Assembly (NCBI RefSeq): GCF_000230695.2
Contig: NC_020541.1
Coordinates: forward strand, 4,161,491 to 4,225,490
Direction of reading: 5' to 3'
Origin: Rhodanobacter denitrificans
GTDB taxonomy: Bacteria; Pseudomonadota; Gammaproteobacteria; Xanthomonadales; Rhodanobacteraceae
Length of the DNA: 64,000 nt
Every line of letters starts with the position of its first letter. The stretch's first letter is position 1. The notes beneath the pieces were generated by a model that saw only the letters and a list, made by a program, of their open reading frames with translations, ran no database searches and was not told the origin of the DNA. Positions 18,753-27,067 of the stretch are shown here, one piece after another. Made by a program: the position numbers and the translations under genes.

Positions 18753-18762
18753 GCGCAGCCCG

Positions 18763-19698
18763 ATGACCTCCACCGATCCCGTTGGCATCGCGCCGGGGCG
18801 GCGCCCGCCGACCGTGGCGCTGGCGCTCGGCGCCGGCGGCGCCAAGGGGCTGGCGCACATCGGCGTGATCGAGGAGATCGAGGCGCAGGGTTTCCAGATC
18901 GTGGCGATCGCCGGCAGCTCGATGGGCGCGCTGATCGGCGGCATCCACGCCACCGGCCGGCTCGACGTGTACCGCGACTGGGTCTGCGCGCTGGCCAAGC
19001 TCGACGTGCTCAGGCTGGTCGACTGGAGCTTCTCCGGCGGCGGCCTGATCAAGGGCGACAAGATCATCGAGACCATGCGCGGGCTGGTCGGCGACGCGCA
19101 GATCGAGGAACTGCCGCTGGCGTTCACCGCGGTGGCCACCGACCTCGAGCGCGGCCGCGAGGTGTGGCTGAGCCGGGGCGGCCTGTTCGAGGCGATCCGC
19201 GCATCGATCGCGATCCCTACGGTGTTCCGCCCGCACACCATCGACGGCCGCCGGCTGGTCGACGGCGCCCTGCTCAACCCGGTGCCGGTGACGCCGCTGA
19301 TCCGCGAGCGCGCCGACTACCTGATCGCGGTGAGCGTGGACGGCCCAGCGGTGGCGGCGACGCCGCCGGAACCGCCGCTCCAGCCGGCGGCCGCGGAAGA
19401 CAGCTATCGCTACCGCATCGGCGAGTTCATCGGCCGCATGCTCCCGCGCGGCGAGAGCCGCCCACGCGAGCCGGGCACGCTCGAACTGCTGACCCAGGCA
19501 ATGGACCTGATGCAGGCCAACCTGTCGCGCCTTCGCCTGGCCGCGTACGCGCCGGACCTGCTGATCCAGCTGCCGCACAACATGGCGCTGGCCTACGAGT
19601 TCTACCGCGCGCACGAGCTGATCGAACTGGGTCGCCTGCAGGCACGCGCGGCACTGGCGAACTGGCCACGCGCCGGCACGCCGCAACGCGAGGCCTGA
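18763..19698 (+). CDS. Patatin-like phospholipase (RssA/NTE type)
   Basis: 311 residues from ATG 18763. The oxyanion loop LGAGGAKGLAHIGVIEEIEA (residues about 20-39), the nucleophile elbow AIAGSSMGALIGGI (Ser in GSSMG) and the dyad motif LVDGALLNPVPV (Asp in DGA) are all intact, so an active serine lipid hydrolase is expected. There is no signal peptide. The C-terminal third, including LELLTQAMDLMQANLSRLRL, resembles the helical region of NTE-like proteins. The natural lipid substrate is not predictable. Confidence 0.88.
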   Translation: MTSTDPVGIAPGRRPPTVALALGAGGAKGLAHIGVIEEIEAQGFQIVAIAGSSMGALIGGIHATGRLDVYRDWVCALAKLDVLRLVDWSFSGGGLIKGDKIIETMRGLVGDAQIEELPLAFTAVATDLERGREVWLSRGGLFEAIRASIAIPTVFRPHTIDGRRLVDGALLNPVPVTPLIRERADYLIAVSVDGPAVAATPPEPPLQPAAAEDSYRYRIGEFIGRMLPRGESRPREPGTLELLTQAMDLMQANLSRLRLAAYAPDLLIQLPHNMALAYEFYRAHELIELGRLQARAALANWPRAGTPQREA

Positions 19699-19708
19699 AC
19701 CGCACGCC

Positions 19709-20077
19709 TCAGCGCGGGCCGTGCGTGCGCAGCCAGTTGTCCAGGTACGCCTTCAGCGCCACCGCGTTGTTGTGCTCCTCGTCGCGGGCACCGAACAGCA
19801 GGGTGACGGGGTGCCGTGCGGCCCGCTCGGCCAGCGGCTGCCAGTACTCGGCCAGCGCGTCCAGCTCGCCGGCGTAGCGGTGGCGGAAGCCATCCCACAG
19901 CGCCGGGTCGTGGCCGAACCACTGGCGCAAGGCGGTCGACGGGGCCAGCTCCTTCGCCCACAGGTCCAGCGGCACCGCCTCCTTCTTCAGCCCACGCGGC
20001 CACAACCGGTCGATCAGCACGCGATAGCCGTCGGACTTCGCGGCCGGTTCGTAGACACGTTTGACGCTGATGCTCAT
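19709..20077 (-). CDS. DUF488 family protein (YeaO-like)
   Basis: 122 residues from ATG 20077, preceded by GGAGG. DUF488 features are VKRVYEPAAKSDGYRVLIDR, LWPRGLKKE, LDLWAKELAPSTALRQWFGH and the ending VTLLFGARDEEHNNAVALKA. It is a small cytosolic protein whose function is not established. An upstream in-frame ATG at 20125 would add 16 residues without any family similarity, so I prefer 20077. Confidence 0.85.
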   Translation of the reverse strand: MSISVKRVYEPAAKSDGYRVLIDRLWPRGLKKEAVPLDLWAKELAPSTALRQWFGHDPALWDGFRHRYAGELDALAEYWQPLAERAARHPVTLLFGARDEEHNNAVALKAYLDNWLRTHGPR

Positions 20078-20141
20078 GGGTGCCTCCCTGGAAGGAAGAT
20101 CCCCAGCATACGACCGCCGGCGCAAGGCGGCGTGACGCCGA

Positions 20142-20858
20142 TCAGAGTTCCTCGACCTTCGTCACCTTGCCCCGGCGCATCAGCCAGGCCACCCCGCGCA
20201 GGTCGGCCAGGCCGACCCACAGCCGGTCCAGCATGCCGTACTTGGACACGCCGGCGGTGCGCGGGCGATGGCCCACCGGCACGCTCTGGCTGGCGAAACC
20301 GGCGCGCTTGACCAGCGCCGGCAGGTAGCGGTGCATGTGGTCGAAGTAGGGCAGGCGCAGGAACACCTCGCGCTCGAACAGCTTCAGGCCGCAGCCGGTG
20401 TCCGGGGTGGCGTCCTTCAGCATGCGCGAGCGCACCGCGTTGGCGACCTTCGAGGAGATGCGCTTGTTGAAACTGTCGCGGCGGGTGGTGCGCCAGCCGG
20501 CGAACAGCCGCGTTTCGGCCGATGCCGCGTCGCGCGCGGCGAGCAGCTTCGGGATGTCGGCCGGATCGTTCTGGCCGTCGCCGTCCAGCGTGGCGATCCA
20601 CGGCGACGCGGCCGCGCGCACGCCGTTCCACACCGCCGTGCTCTGCCCGCTGCGGGTGACGTGGTGCAGCACGCGCAGCTCCGGGTGCAGCGCCTTCTGC
20701 GCGGCCAGCACGGCGCGGCTGTCGTCGCTGGAATCGTCGTCGACGTAGACCACTTCGTAGTCGACCCGGCCGCGCAGCGCGGCGGCGATCTCGGCCAGCA
20801 GCGGCGGGATGTTGTCGCGCTCGTTGAAGACGGGGACGACGACGGAGAGTTGCGGCAT
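20142..20858 (-). CDS. Family 2 glycosyltransferase (dolichol/undecaprenyl-phosphate sugar transferase type)
   Basis: 238 residues from ATG 20858. The GT-A fold signature is intact: LSVVVPVFNERDNIPPLLAE, the nucleotide-binding YVDDDSSDDSR, and the metal-binding TLDGDGQNDPADI. TPDTGCGLKLFEREVF and HRPRTAGVSKYGMLDRLWVG are typical of DPM1/ArnC-like enzymes that load a sugar onto a polyprenyl phosphate. Unlike ArnC there is no C-terminal pair of membrane helices, so it is a soluble or peripheral form. It is followed by a long inverted repeat and parB. Confidence 0.85.
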   Translation of the reverse strand: MPQLSVVVPVFNERDNIPPLLAEIAAALRGRVDYEVVYVDDDSSDDSRAVLAAQKALHPELRVLHHVTRSGQSTAVWNGVRAAASPWIATLDGDGQNDPADIPKLLAARDAASAETRLFAGWRTTRRDSFNKRISSKVANAVRSRMLKDATPDTGCGLKLFEREVFLRLPYFDHMHRYLPALVKRAGFASQSVPVGHRPRTAGVSKYGMLDRLWVGLADLRGVAWLMRRGKVTKVEEL

Positions 20859-20927
20859 GGCGATGACCTTGCGGTGTGGTGCGGGGCGTTGTCTGGCGGC
20901 GGCGGGCAGGGCAGTGAGTGAAGAGGA

Positions 20928-20999
20928 GTGCGGCGTGAGAAAAGTCGTTGCGCCGACCGGGCTTCCCCCTCGCTTCTCACGCCGCTCCCCGCACTCCCG
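20928..20999. repeat. Intergenic imperfect inverted repeat downstream of parB
   Basis: GGAGTGCGGCGTGAGAAAAG at the left faces TTCTCACGCCGCTCCCCGCA and CTCC at the right. The GTGAGAA/TTCTCAC arm is perfect. Repeats built from GGAGTG and GTGAGAA blocks are common between genes of Xanthomonadaceae. It may end the parAB transcript. Confidence 0.5.
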
Positions 21000-21003
21000 T
21001 TTT

Positions 21004-21873
21004 TCAGCGGATCTTGCCGAGGATGCCGTCCAGCTCGTCGTTGCTGTGGTAGTGGATCACCAGCTTGCCGCGACCGCCGCGGCCCTGGGCCAGTTCGACC
21101 CGGGTGGCCAGGCGTTCGGCCAGTTCGCGCTCCAGCGCGGCGACGTTCGGGTCGCGCGCGGGCGCGTGCTTGGCCTTGCCCTTCGGCGCGGTTTGCGCGC
21201 GGCGCGCGGCTTCCTCCAGCTCGCGCACCGACCAGCCGAGGGTCGAGGCCTGACGCGCCAGCGGCACGGCGATGGATTCGTCCAGGGTCAGCAGGCAGCG
21301 CGCGTGGCCCATTTCCAGCTTGCCGTCGTCGAGCAGGCGCCGGATCGGCTCCGGCATCTCGGTCAGCCGCAGCATGTTCGACACCGCCGCGCGCGAACGG
21401 CCGACCGCATCGGCGGCCTGCTGGTGGGTGAGCTCGAAGTCGTCGATCAGCCGCTTCAGCGCGTCGGCTTCTTCCAGCGGGGTGAGGTCCTGGCGCTGGA
21501 TGTTCTCGATCAGCGCCATCGCCGGCACGGCCGCCTCCGGCACCGCCTTCACCAGCGCCGGCAGTTCGCTCAGCTGGGCGCGCTGTGCCGCCCGCCAGCG
21601 GCGTTCGCCGGCGATCAGCTCGTAGCTGTTCTTGCCGATCTCGCGCACCACCACCGGCTGGATCAGGCCCTGCGCCTTGATCGACGCGGCCAGTTCGTCC
21701 AGCGCCTCGTCGTTCCAGTGCCGCCGCGGCTGGTACTTGCCGGGCTGGATCTGCTGGATCGGCAGCACGCGCAGTTCGCCTTCCTGGGTCAGTACCGACG
21801 GCGCAGCGTCGCCGTCGCCACCGAGCAGGGCGTCCAGTCCGCGTCCCAGTCCACGTTTTTTCGCAGCTGCCAT
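21004..21873 (-). CDS. parB: Chromosome-partitioning protein ParB
   Basis: 289 residues from ATG 21873. It is a CTPase clamp that loads at parS sites near the origin and works with ParA. The N-terminus KKRGLGRGLDALLGG, the nucleotide motif ELIAGERRWRAAQRAQLSEL, ALIENIQRQDLTPLEEADAL (box II), and the HTH segment LTHQQAADAVGRSRAAVSNM are all present; the C-terminal dimerisation part is normal. It lies three bases downstream of parA in one operon. No consensus parS was found in the window. Confidence 0.95.
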   Translation of the reverse strand: MAAAKKRGLGRGLDALLGGDGDAAPSVLTQEGELRVLPIQQIQPGKYQPRRHWNDEALDELAASIKAQGLIQPVVVREIGKNSYELIAGERRWRAAQRAQLSELPALVKAVPEAAVPAMALIENIQRQDLTPLEEADALKRLIDDFELTHQQAADAVGRSRAAVSNMLRLTEMPEPIRRLLDDGKLEMGHARCLLTLDESIAVPLARQASTLGWSVRELEEAARRAQTAPKGKAKHAPARDPNVAALERELAERLATRVELAQGRGGRGKLVIHYHSNDELDGILGKIR

Positions 21874-21876
21874 GCC

Positions 21877-22746
21877 TTATTCCTGATGGTTGGCGGCCGG
21901 CGCCTTGAGCGTCGGGCCGCCGTCGCCGTATGCCGGCGGTTCGATGTCGTCGAGCGCCTCGGCGTGGCTGGGGCGCGGCGGCAGCCCGCGCTCGCGCCGG
22001 ATCACCTCGCCGGCCAGGCCGATGTAGGCGATCGCGCCGCGCGAGCTGCGATCGTACAGATGGATCGGCTGGCCGTGGCTGGGCGCCTCGGCCAGGCGCA
22101 CGTTGCGCGGGATGATCGAGCGCAGCACCTTGTCGCCGAAGTGCTGGGTGAGCTGGGCGGAGACTTCGTTGCCGAGGTTGTTGCGCACGTCGTACATGGT
22201 GCGCAGCAGGCCCTCGATCTCCAGATGGGGGTTCAGCCGGTGGCGCACCGCCTTGATCGTGTCGAGCAGGCTGGACAGGCCTTCCAGCGCGAAGTATTCG
22301 CACTGCACCGGGATCAGCACGCCATCGGCGGCGGTCAGCGCGTTCAGCGTGAGCAGGTTCAGCGACGGCGGGCAGTCGATCAGGATGGTGTGGTAGTTCG
22401 GCGCGATCTTCGCCAGCACTTCCTTCAGCCGGTGCTCGCGCGCCAGCGCGTCCATCAGCTTCAGCTCGGCGGCGGTGAGGTCGCCGTTGCCGGGCAAGAG
22501 GTCGTAGTGCGCCTCGGTGGGCACGATCGCGGCAGCGATCTCCACTTCCTCCAGCAACACCTCGCAGCCGCTGGCCTTGATGTCGCGCTTGTTGACGCCC
22601 GAGGCCATCGTGGCATTGCCCTGCGGGTCGAAGTCGACCAGCAATACCTTGCGCTTCGCCGCGGCCAGCGCCGCGGCGAGATTGACGGCAGTGGTGGTCT
22701 TGCCGACGCCGCCCTTCTGGTTGGCGACAGCGATGATGCGGGCCAT
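21877..22746 (-). CDS. parA: Chromosome-partitioning ATPase ParA (Soj)
   Basis: 289 residues from ATG 22746. The deviant Walker A motif is VANQKGGVGKTTTAVNLAAA (residues about 7-26), followed by LLVDFDPQGNATM (Walker A') and TILIDCPPSLNLLTLNAL (Walker B). The last 30 residues (PSHAEALDDIEPPAYGDGGP and following) are a variable tail. It moves origin regions together with ParB. Usually rsmG (gidB) lies directly upstream; here a MalK ATPase and a beta-glucosidase stand between parA and rsmG. Confidence 0.95.
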   Translation of the reverse strand: MARIIAVANQKGGVGKTTTAVNLAAALAAAKRKVLLVDFDPQGNATMASGVNKRDIKASGCEVLLEEVEIAAAIVPTEAHYDLLPGNGDLTAAELKLMDALAREHRLKEVLAKIAPNYHTILIDCPPSLNLLTLNALTAADGVLIPVQCEYFALEGLSSLLDTIKAVRHRLNPHLEIEGLLRTMYDVRNNLGNEVSAQLTQHFGDKVLRSIIPRNVRLAEAPSHGQPIHLYDRSSRGAIAYIGLAGEVIRRERGLPPRPSHAEALDDIEPPAYGDGGPTLKAPAANHQE

Positions 22747-22823
22747 GGATGGATAGCTACCGTTCGCGAAGGACGGCTAGATTAGCATTGCCGCCGCGGC
22801 TTGCCTCCCCGGGGACTGCGCTC

Positions 22824-23915
22824 TCAGGTACCGATCCGCGCCCCGCTGGCGGCATCGAACAGATGCAGCCGTTCGGCCGCCAGGCCCAGCGCCAGCGTGC
22901 TGCCCGGCTCAGGCAGGGCGCGCGGCGGCACCCGCGCGACCAGCGGCTGGTCGCCGTAGCGCAGGTTCAGGAACACCTCGTGGCCGACCGGCTCGAGCAC
23001 TTCCAGCCGGGCGCTCAGCGCACCGGCGCCGTCCGCCTGCGGCTGCAGGTGCTCCGGACGGATGCCCAGCACCACCTCGCGATCGCGCCACAGCTGCCAC
23101 GCCGCCGCCTGCGCCGGCTCGCCCAGCGCGATGGCGCCGTGGGCGGTGGCCAGCGTCCAGCCGCCGTCGCGCTGCAACGTGCCGCGCAGCTGGTTCATCG
23201 CCGGGCTGCCGACGAAGCCGGCCACGAACAGGTTGGCCGGCCTTTCGTACAGCGCCATCGGCGTGTCGATCTGCTGGATCACCCCGCCGTCCAGCACCAC
23301 GATGCGCTGGCCCAGGGTCATCGCCTCGATCTGATCGTGGGTGACATAGACCATGGTGGCGCCGAGCTGGCGGTGCAGCCGCGCGATCTCCACCCGCATC
23401 GACAGGCGCAGCTTGGCGTCCAGGTTGGACAGCGGCTCGTCGAGCAGGAACACCTTCGGGTCGCGCACCAGCGCCCGGCCCAGCGCCACGCGCTGGCGCT
23501 GGCCGCCGGACAGCGCCGCCGGGCGCGCAGCCAGCCGCGACTCCAGCTCCAGCGTCTTCGCCGCCACCGCCACGCGACGGTCGATCTCGGCCGGCTTGTG
23601 CCCGCGCAGCTTCAGGCCGAAGCCGAGGTTCTCGGCCACCGTCATATGCGGGTACAGCGCGTAGTTCTGGAACACCATCGCGATGTCGCGGTCCTTCGGC
23701 GCCACCGCGTTGACCACGCGGCCGTCGATGCTCAGCGTGCCGCCGCTGATCGACTCCAGCCCGGCGATCATGCGCAGCAGGGTGGTCTTGCCGCAGCCGG
23801 ACGGCCCCACCAGCACCAGCAGCTCGCCGTCGGCGATCTCGAAACTGGCGTCGGCCACGCCGACGTGGCCGTTGGGGTAGACCTTGCGCAGCTGATCCAG
23901 GCACACGCGAGCCAT
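22824..23915 (-). CDS. Sugar ABC transporter ATP-binding protein (MalK/UgpC family)
   Basis: 363 residues from ATG 23915; an upstream in-frame ATG at 23969 adds 18 residues outside the fold. Walker A is LVGPSGCGKTTLLRMIAGLE, Q-loop VFQNYALYPHMTVAEN, signature LSGGQRQRVALGRALVRDP, Walker B VFLLDEPLSNLDAKLR and the H-loop YVTHDQIEAMTLG. A C-terminal TOBE/regulatory domain (about 240-363) marks the MalK group, which powers di- and oligosaccharide importers. No permease genes adjoin it; the only ones in the window are at 33948-35659, about 10 kb away, and it very likely serves them. It is divergent from the GH1 gene across a LacI-type operator. Confidence 0.9.
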   Translation of the reverse strand: MARVCLDQLRKVYPNGHVGVADASFEIADGELLVLVGPSGCGKTTLLRMIAGLESISGGTLSIDGRVVNAVAPKDRDIAMVFQNYALYPHMTVAENLGFGLKLRGHKPAEIDRRVAVAAKTLELESRLAARPAALSGGQRQRVALGRALVRDPKVFLLDEPLSNLDAKLRLSMRVEIARLHRQLGATMVYVTHDQIEAMTLGQRIVVLDGGVIQQIDTPMALYERPANLFVAGFVGSPAMNQLRGTLQRDGGWTLATAHGAIALGEPAQAAAWQLWRDREVVLGIRPEHLQPQADGAGALSARLEVLEPVGHEVFLNLRYGDQPLVARVPPRALPEPGSTLALGLAAERLHLFDAASGARIGT

Positions 23916-24006
23916 CGGCGTCTCCGCTGGGGGTTGGCCACGACGGCCGGTCTTCGCCACAGCATGCACTCGTCTGCACAGCGGCGATACATTGGGCTAT
24001 TCTGTC

Positions 24007-24024
24007 GATGTAATCGTTTACATC
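24007..24024. promoter_or_regulatory. LacI-family operator between malK-type and GH1 genes
   Basis: GATGTAATCGTTTACATC is palindromic around a central CG at eight of nine positions per half, which is the LacI/GalR-type pattern. It lies in the divergent 134-bp region, 26 bp before the GH1 start, so it could control both genes. Related sequences occur before lacI (27005-27020) and in the TonB receptor gene (28806-28821). Confidence 0.75.
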
Positions 24025-24049
24025 AAGCGCCTTGATCGCAGGACCTCCC

Positions 24050-25411
24050 ATGACGCGCCCCAGCTTCCGCTTCCCCGACGGCTTCCATTGGGGCGCCGCC
24101 ACCTCGGCCTACCAGATCGAAGGTTCCCCGCTGGCCGACGGCGCCGGCCCCAGCATCTGGCAGCGCTTCGCCCACACGCCGGGGATGATGGTCAACGGCG
24201 ACACCGGCGACGTCGCCTGCGACCACTACCGCCGCTACCGTGAAGACGTGCAGCTGATGAAGGCGCTGGGCCTCAAGGGCTACCGCTTCAGCATCAACTG
24301 GGCGCGCGTGCTGCCCGAGGGCAGCGGCCGGTTCAACCCGAAGGGACTGGACTTCTATTCGCGGCTGGTCGACGAACTGCTGGAGCACGGCATCGCGCCG
24401 AACGCCACGCTGTTCCACTGGGACCTGCCGGCGGCGCTGGACGACCGCGGCGGCTGGCTCAACCGCGACAGCGCGTACTGGTTCGCCGAGTACGCCGAGG
24501 TGATGTTCAAGGCGCTGGACGACCGCGTGCCGCGCTGGTCCACACTCAACGAGCCCTGGGTGGTCACCGACGGCGGCTACCTGCACGGCGCGCTGGCGCC
24601 CGGCCACCGCAGCAAGTACGAGGCACCGATCGCCGCGCACAACCTGATGCGCGCCAGCGGCGCCGGCATCCAGGCGTACCGCGCGCACGGCAAGCACGAG
24701 ATCGGCGTGGTGTTCAACATCGAACCGAAGTACCCGCACTCGGACAGCGCCGGAGACCTCGCCGCCACGGCCCGCGCGCACGCCTACATGAACCAGCAGT
24801 TCGCCGACCCGGCCCTGCTCGGCAGCTACCCGCCCGAGCTGAAGGAGATCTTCGGCGACGCCTGGCCGGATTTCCCGGCCGAGGATTTCAAGCTGACGAA
24901 GCAGCCAGTCGATTTCGTCGGCATCAACTACTACACCCGCGCGGTGGTGAAGCACGACGCGAACGCGTATCCGTTGCACGCGGTGTCGGTGCGCCAGCCG
25001 AACAGGACCTACACCGAGACCGGCTGGGAAGTGTTCGAGCAGGGCCTGACCGACACGCTGAGCTGGTTCAAGGGCCGCTACGGCGACATTCCGCTGTACA
25101 TCACCGAAAACGGTTCGGCGTTCTACGACCCGCCGGTGGCCGAGGGCGAGGTGCTGGACGATCCGCTGCGCACGAACTATCTGCGCAAGCACCTCCAGGC
25201 GCTGCACCGGGCAATCGCGGCGGGCGTGAACCTGAAGGGCTACTACGCGTGGTCGCTGCTGGACAACCTGGAGTGGTCGCTGGGTTTCTCCAAGCGCTTC
25301 GGCCTGTACCACGTCGACTTCGCCACCCAGCAGCGCACGCCGAAGGCCAGCGCGAAGCTGTACGCGCAAGTGATCGAGAGCAACGGCGCAGTGCTGGACG
25401 AAGACGCGTAG
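24050..25411 (+). CDS. Beta-glucosidase, glycoside hydrolase family 1
   Basis: 453 residues from ATG 24050. It is a retaining GH1 enzyme that releases glucose from beta-linked oligosaccharides. FPDGFHWGAATSAYQIEG (residues about 7-24) opens the barrel, VPRWSTLNEPWVV contains the acid/base Glu, and IPLYITENGSAFYDPP contains the nucleophile Glu. There is no signal peptide, so it acts on imported di- or oligosaccharides in the cytosol. It is divergent from the MalK-type ATPase and lies under a LacI-type operator. The exact linkage preference is not visible. Confidence 0.93.
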   Translation: MTRPSFRFPDGFHWGAATSAYQIEGSPLADGAGPSIWQRFAHTPGMMVNGDTGDVACDHYRRYREDVQLMKALGLKGYRFSINWARVLPEGSGRFNPKGLDFYSRLVDELLEHGIAPNATLFHWDLPAALDDRGGWLNRDSAYWFAEYAEVMFKALDDRVPRWSTLNEPWVVTDGGYLHGALAPGHRSKYEAPIAAHNLMRASGAGIQAYRAHGKHEIGVVFNIEPKYPHSDSAGDLAATARAHAYMNQQFADPALLGSYPPELKEIFGDAWPDFPAEDFKLTKQPVDFVGINYYTRAVVKHDANAYPLHAVSVRQPNRTYTETGWEVFEQGLTDTLSWFKGRYGDIPLYITENGSAFYDPPVAEGEVLDDPLRTNYLRKHLQALHRAIAAGVNLKGYYAWSLLDNLEWSLGFSKRFGLYHVDFATQQRTPKASAKLYAQVIESNGAVLDEDA

Positions 25412-25427
25412 GAGCCCTCGGGATTTC

Positions 25428-26057
25428 TCAGGCGCGGCCGAGCAGCAGCACGTGGCGCTCGGCGTCGAGCCCCGGCACCTTCAGCGCGTGGCGTTCGCGC
25501 AGCGCGAAGCCGGCCGGCACGCCGGGCAGCTCGTCGTCCGCCGGCTTGCCCTTCATCGCCAGCCAGATCCCGCCCGGCGCCAGCAGATGACCGCCCCAGG
25601 CCAGCATGTCGGCGAGGCTGGCGAACGCGCGTGCGGTGATGCAGTCGAACTGGCCCTCGACCTCTTCCACCCGCGACTGCAGCGCGCGCACGCCGTCCAG
25701 CTTCAGCGCGCGGATCGCCTCGCGCAGGAAGCGCACCTTCTTGCCGTTGGAATCGACCAGCAGGATCTGCCGCCCCGGCGCGGCAATCGCCAGCACGATG
25801 CCGGGCAGGCCGGGGCCGGTGCCGAGGTCGGCCAGAGTCGCGCCCTGCACGTACGGCAGGATCGCCAGCGAATCGAGCAGGTGACGGGTGACCATCTCCG
25901 CCGGGTCGCGCACCGCGGTGAGGTTGTAGGCCGCGTTCCAGCGTTCGAGCAGCGCCTGGTAGTCGAGCAGCCGTGGCACCGCATCGGCCGGCAGCGACAG
26001 CCCCAGCGCGGCAATGCCTTGTTCGAGTCGGGCCTGCAAGGCGTCACGCGTGGTCAT
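25428..26057 (-). CDS. rsmG: 16S rRNA (guanine527-N7)-methyltransferase RsmG
   Basis: 209 residues from ATG 26057. It methylates N7 of G527 in 16S rRNA using S-adenosylmethionine. YQALLERWNAAYNLTAVRDP, the Rossmann SAM motif LADLGTGPGLPGIVLAI, LLVDSNGKKVRFLREAIRAL and FDCITARAFASLADM are characteristic. In most proteobacteria it sits beside mnmG and parAB close to oriC; here it is separated from parA by the GH1 and MalK genes. Confidence 0.95.
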   Translation of the reverse strand: MTTRDALQARLEQGIAALGLSLPADAVPRLLDYQALLERWNAAYNLTAVRDPAEMVTRHLLDSLAILPYVQGATLADLGTGPGLPGIVLAIAAPGRQILLVDSNGKKVRFLREAIRALKLDGVRALQSRVEEVEGQFDCITARAFASLADMLAWGGHLLAPGGIWLAMKGKPADDELPGVPAGFALRERHALKVPGLDAERHVLLLGRA

Positions 26058-26207
26058 GGGCTCATTTGGAGGATTGGGGGCGCAAAGTATCCGCGGGCCG
26101 CGCCGGCATTGCCAACCCCGTCAAAGGAAGACCCGCCGAAGCGGGTCGAAGGCTTGCAAATCCCCTGCGGCGCGGGCGCTCTCGGGCGCCCTGGCGCGGT
26201 GCACGAC

Positions 26208-26657
26208 TCAGGCCACGTCGAGCTCGACCCGGGTCACCATCATGCCGCGCTCGCGCAACGAGCTGTTCAAGGACTGCTTCACTTTCGCGCCGAGGTCGCG
26301 ACGGTCGGCGGCCGGCTCGCTGCGCAAGGCTTCCTGCGCGCCGCGGCGGATCAACTGGTCGACCTGCTCGAACACCGCGTCGGCACGCTCCGGCTCCAGC
26401 ACCTGCCAGTACACCGTGCCGCGCACGTCGTGCGCATCGGCCAGCGGCTCCTCGAAACGCAGGGTCTGGCCGGCCAGGTTGATCTTGTGTCCGACCCGAT
26501 CCAGCAGCGGCAGCACCATGTGCGTGCCGGCCTCCAGCACGCGCAGCAGTCGGCCGTGGCGATACAGGCTGTAGACCTGGCCGGCCGGCACGCGCCTGAC
26601 CGCACTGGCAAGCAGGACGGCGGGGAGTGCGAGCAGCAGGGTCAGCAGAGTCGTCAT
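26208..26657 (-). CDS. Short SPFH/band-7-like membrane protein
   Basis: 149 residues from ATG 26657 (MTTLLTLLLALPAVLLASAV forms an N-terminal membrane anchor); a frame extension to 26750 lacks a sensible start. The rest resembles the first half of a slipin/HflC-like SPFH domain: RRVPAGQVYSLYRHGRLLRV, GTHMVLPLLDRVGHKINLAG, RGTVYWQVLEPERA and a last segment SLRERGMMVTRVELDV. Slipins are normally 250 residues or more with a coiled-coil tail, which is missing here. Either a truncated copy or a small variant; function unknown. Confidence 0.6.
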   Translation of the reverse strand: MTTLLTLLLALPAVLLASAVRRVPAGQVYSLYRHGRLLRVLEAGTHMVLPLLDRVGHKINLAGQTLRFEEPLADAHDVRGTVYWQVLEPERADAVFEQVDQLIRRGAQEALRSEPAADRRDLGAKVKQSLNSSLRERGMMVTRVELDVA

Positions 26658-27067
26658 GGCCTGAGAAAACAGTAGTTTGCCTCTGGTTTCTTCACTATTT
26701 GCGATAGCTTGAGGATACAGTGGCCTGAGCCCGCAAAGATTAACCTTCATTTAACGACAAAACCAAGCCTTTAACAACCGGCGCCGAGCCGGGTATTGGC
26801 GACGCCATTCACAGAATCGGAAGATCCGCACGACGGCATGCCTGAATCATGCCAACAGGCCGGCTGTTGCACCGCCGTAGTGCCTTCCTCCCGGCGCCAC
26901 TGCTGTCACCACTGGCGATCCACCCGTCGCGCCAGCCACGAAGGTGCGAAAGCTGCGGCAGCGCAACAGAAAAGTTTGCTTTACAAGCACTTTACAATGC
27001 GCCATGAAAACGTTTACGTTGCCGCGGCGATGCGGTTTTCTGCACGTTTTGACCGGACACATCCAGG
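26658..27067. other. 410-bp intergenic region upstream of lacI
   Basis: It is AT-richer than its surroundings between about 26680 and 26790 and has no credible gene. Divergent promoters for the short SPFH gene and the LacI gene must lie here. TACAAT at about 26992-26997 is a possible -10 for lacI, directly followed by the operator-like sequence at 27005-27020. Confidence 0.5.
27005..27020. promoter_or_regulatory. LacI-type operator upstream of lacI
   Basis: TGAAAACGTTTACGTT is centred on CG with AAAC/GTTT inner arms, 48 bp before the lacI start and just after a possible -10 box. This position suggests autorepression. Confidence 0.55.
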
